Positions 63,895 through 64,000 of a DNA stretch of 64,000 nucleotides are shown piece after piece. The stretch's first letter is position 1. Each line of letters opens with the position of its first letter. Location of the stretch: contig NW_025062476.1 in NCBI RefSeq assembly GCF_000002995.4, forward strand, positions 11,096,501 through 11,160,500. The letters are read 5' to 3'. The notes beneath the pieces were generated by a model. It was given only the letters and a program-made list of their open reading frames with translations, searched no databases and had not been told where the DNA came from. The translations under genes and the position numbers were made by a program. This DNA comes from Brugia malayi. Lineage: Eukaryota > Nematoda > Chromadorea > Rhabditida > Onchocercidae.

Positions 63895-64000
63895 GGTTAC
63901 GAAGTGGATTAAAATCATTTAAAACAATAGCCTTTGTTTATTAGGTTATAGCTTCGCCATTGTGGCGACAACATGTGATATGAAGAATGTTTTAGCTTAA
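63884..64000 (+). pseudogene. Short bacterial-like reading frame with one in-frame stop
   Basis: A purine-rich GGGAGGG sits 5 bases before an ATG at 63884, a Shine-Dalgarno-like arrangement overlapping the end of the preceding frame as in compact bacterial operons. The frame reads MGVKVTKWIKII, a TAA (63920-63922), then continues open as NNSLCLLGYSFAIVATTCDM to a second stop at the window end. I do not recognise it. It looks like a small bacterial gene broken by one nonsense change. Confidence 0.35.

Noticed and set aside
1..64000. CRISPR arrays, tRNA or rRNA genes, full transposons, spliced-leader RNA gene
   Set aside because: No spaced direct repeats, no recognisable tRNA boxes, no transposase motif and no SL1 sequence were seen on reading both strands; a covariance-model scan was not possible here.

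Overview
This window looks like nuclear DNA of a filarial nematode. It is very AT-rich, and its small phase-compatible exons are bounded by TTTCAG-type acceptors. Several start codons sit a few to about fifty bases after such an acceptor, as expected when mRNAs are capped by spliced-leader trans-splicing. The last ~430 bases carry bacterial-type sequence whose first reading frame resembles the ClpA N-domain of a Wolbachia-like alphaproteobacterium. Wolbachia is the endosymbiont of many filariae, so a nuclear Wolbachia insertion is the simplest reading, although an assembly joint cannot be excluded. All identifications come from reading the sequence and recalling families; no database search was run.

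Layout. (1) 221-3833 (+): LUC7-like U1 snRNP splicing factor, nine exons. (2) 4960-5723 (-): small coiled-coil protein resembling BLOC-1 subunit 4 (cappuccino). (3) 6412-9025 (-): four-exon proteolipid of the M6/PLP family. (4) 9.1-37 kb: about 28 kb of homopolymer runs, ATT/AAT arrays and CT/GA tracts, with candidate alternative first exons at 21.4/22.5 kb and 28.7 kb. (5) 37020-51028 (+): cAMP-specific phosphodiesterase of the PDE4 family with UCR1, UCR2 and a complete catalytic domain. (6) 52671-55127 (-): RUS-family (DUF647) membrane protein, tail-to-tail with PDE4. (7) 56245-60431 (+): GIPC-family PDZ adaptor with a long basic, Gln-rich N-terminus, head-to-head with the RUS gene across 1.1 kb. 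(8) 60.4-62.8 kb: nothing recognised. (9) 62812-63077: array of 53/54-bp tandem repeats. (10) 63574-64000: bacterial-like fragments.

The genes do not form an obvious pathway. LUC7 acts in splicing, BLOC-1 and GIPC in endosomal and lysosome-related traffic, PDE4 in cAMP breakdown, and M6/PLP and RUS proteins in membranes. The most useful observations are the bacterial tract at the right edge, the two candidate distal PDE4 promoters whose exons are in phase with the UCR1 core exon, two places where an exon end plus its donor was copied into the next intron, a possible 8-nt micro-exon, and perfect palindromes.
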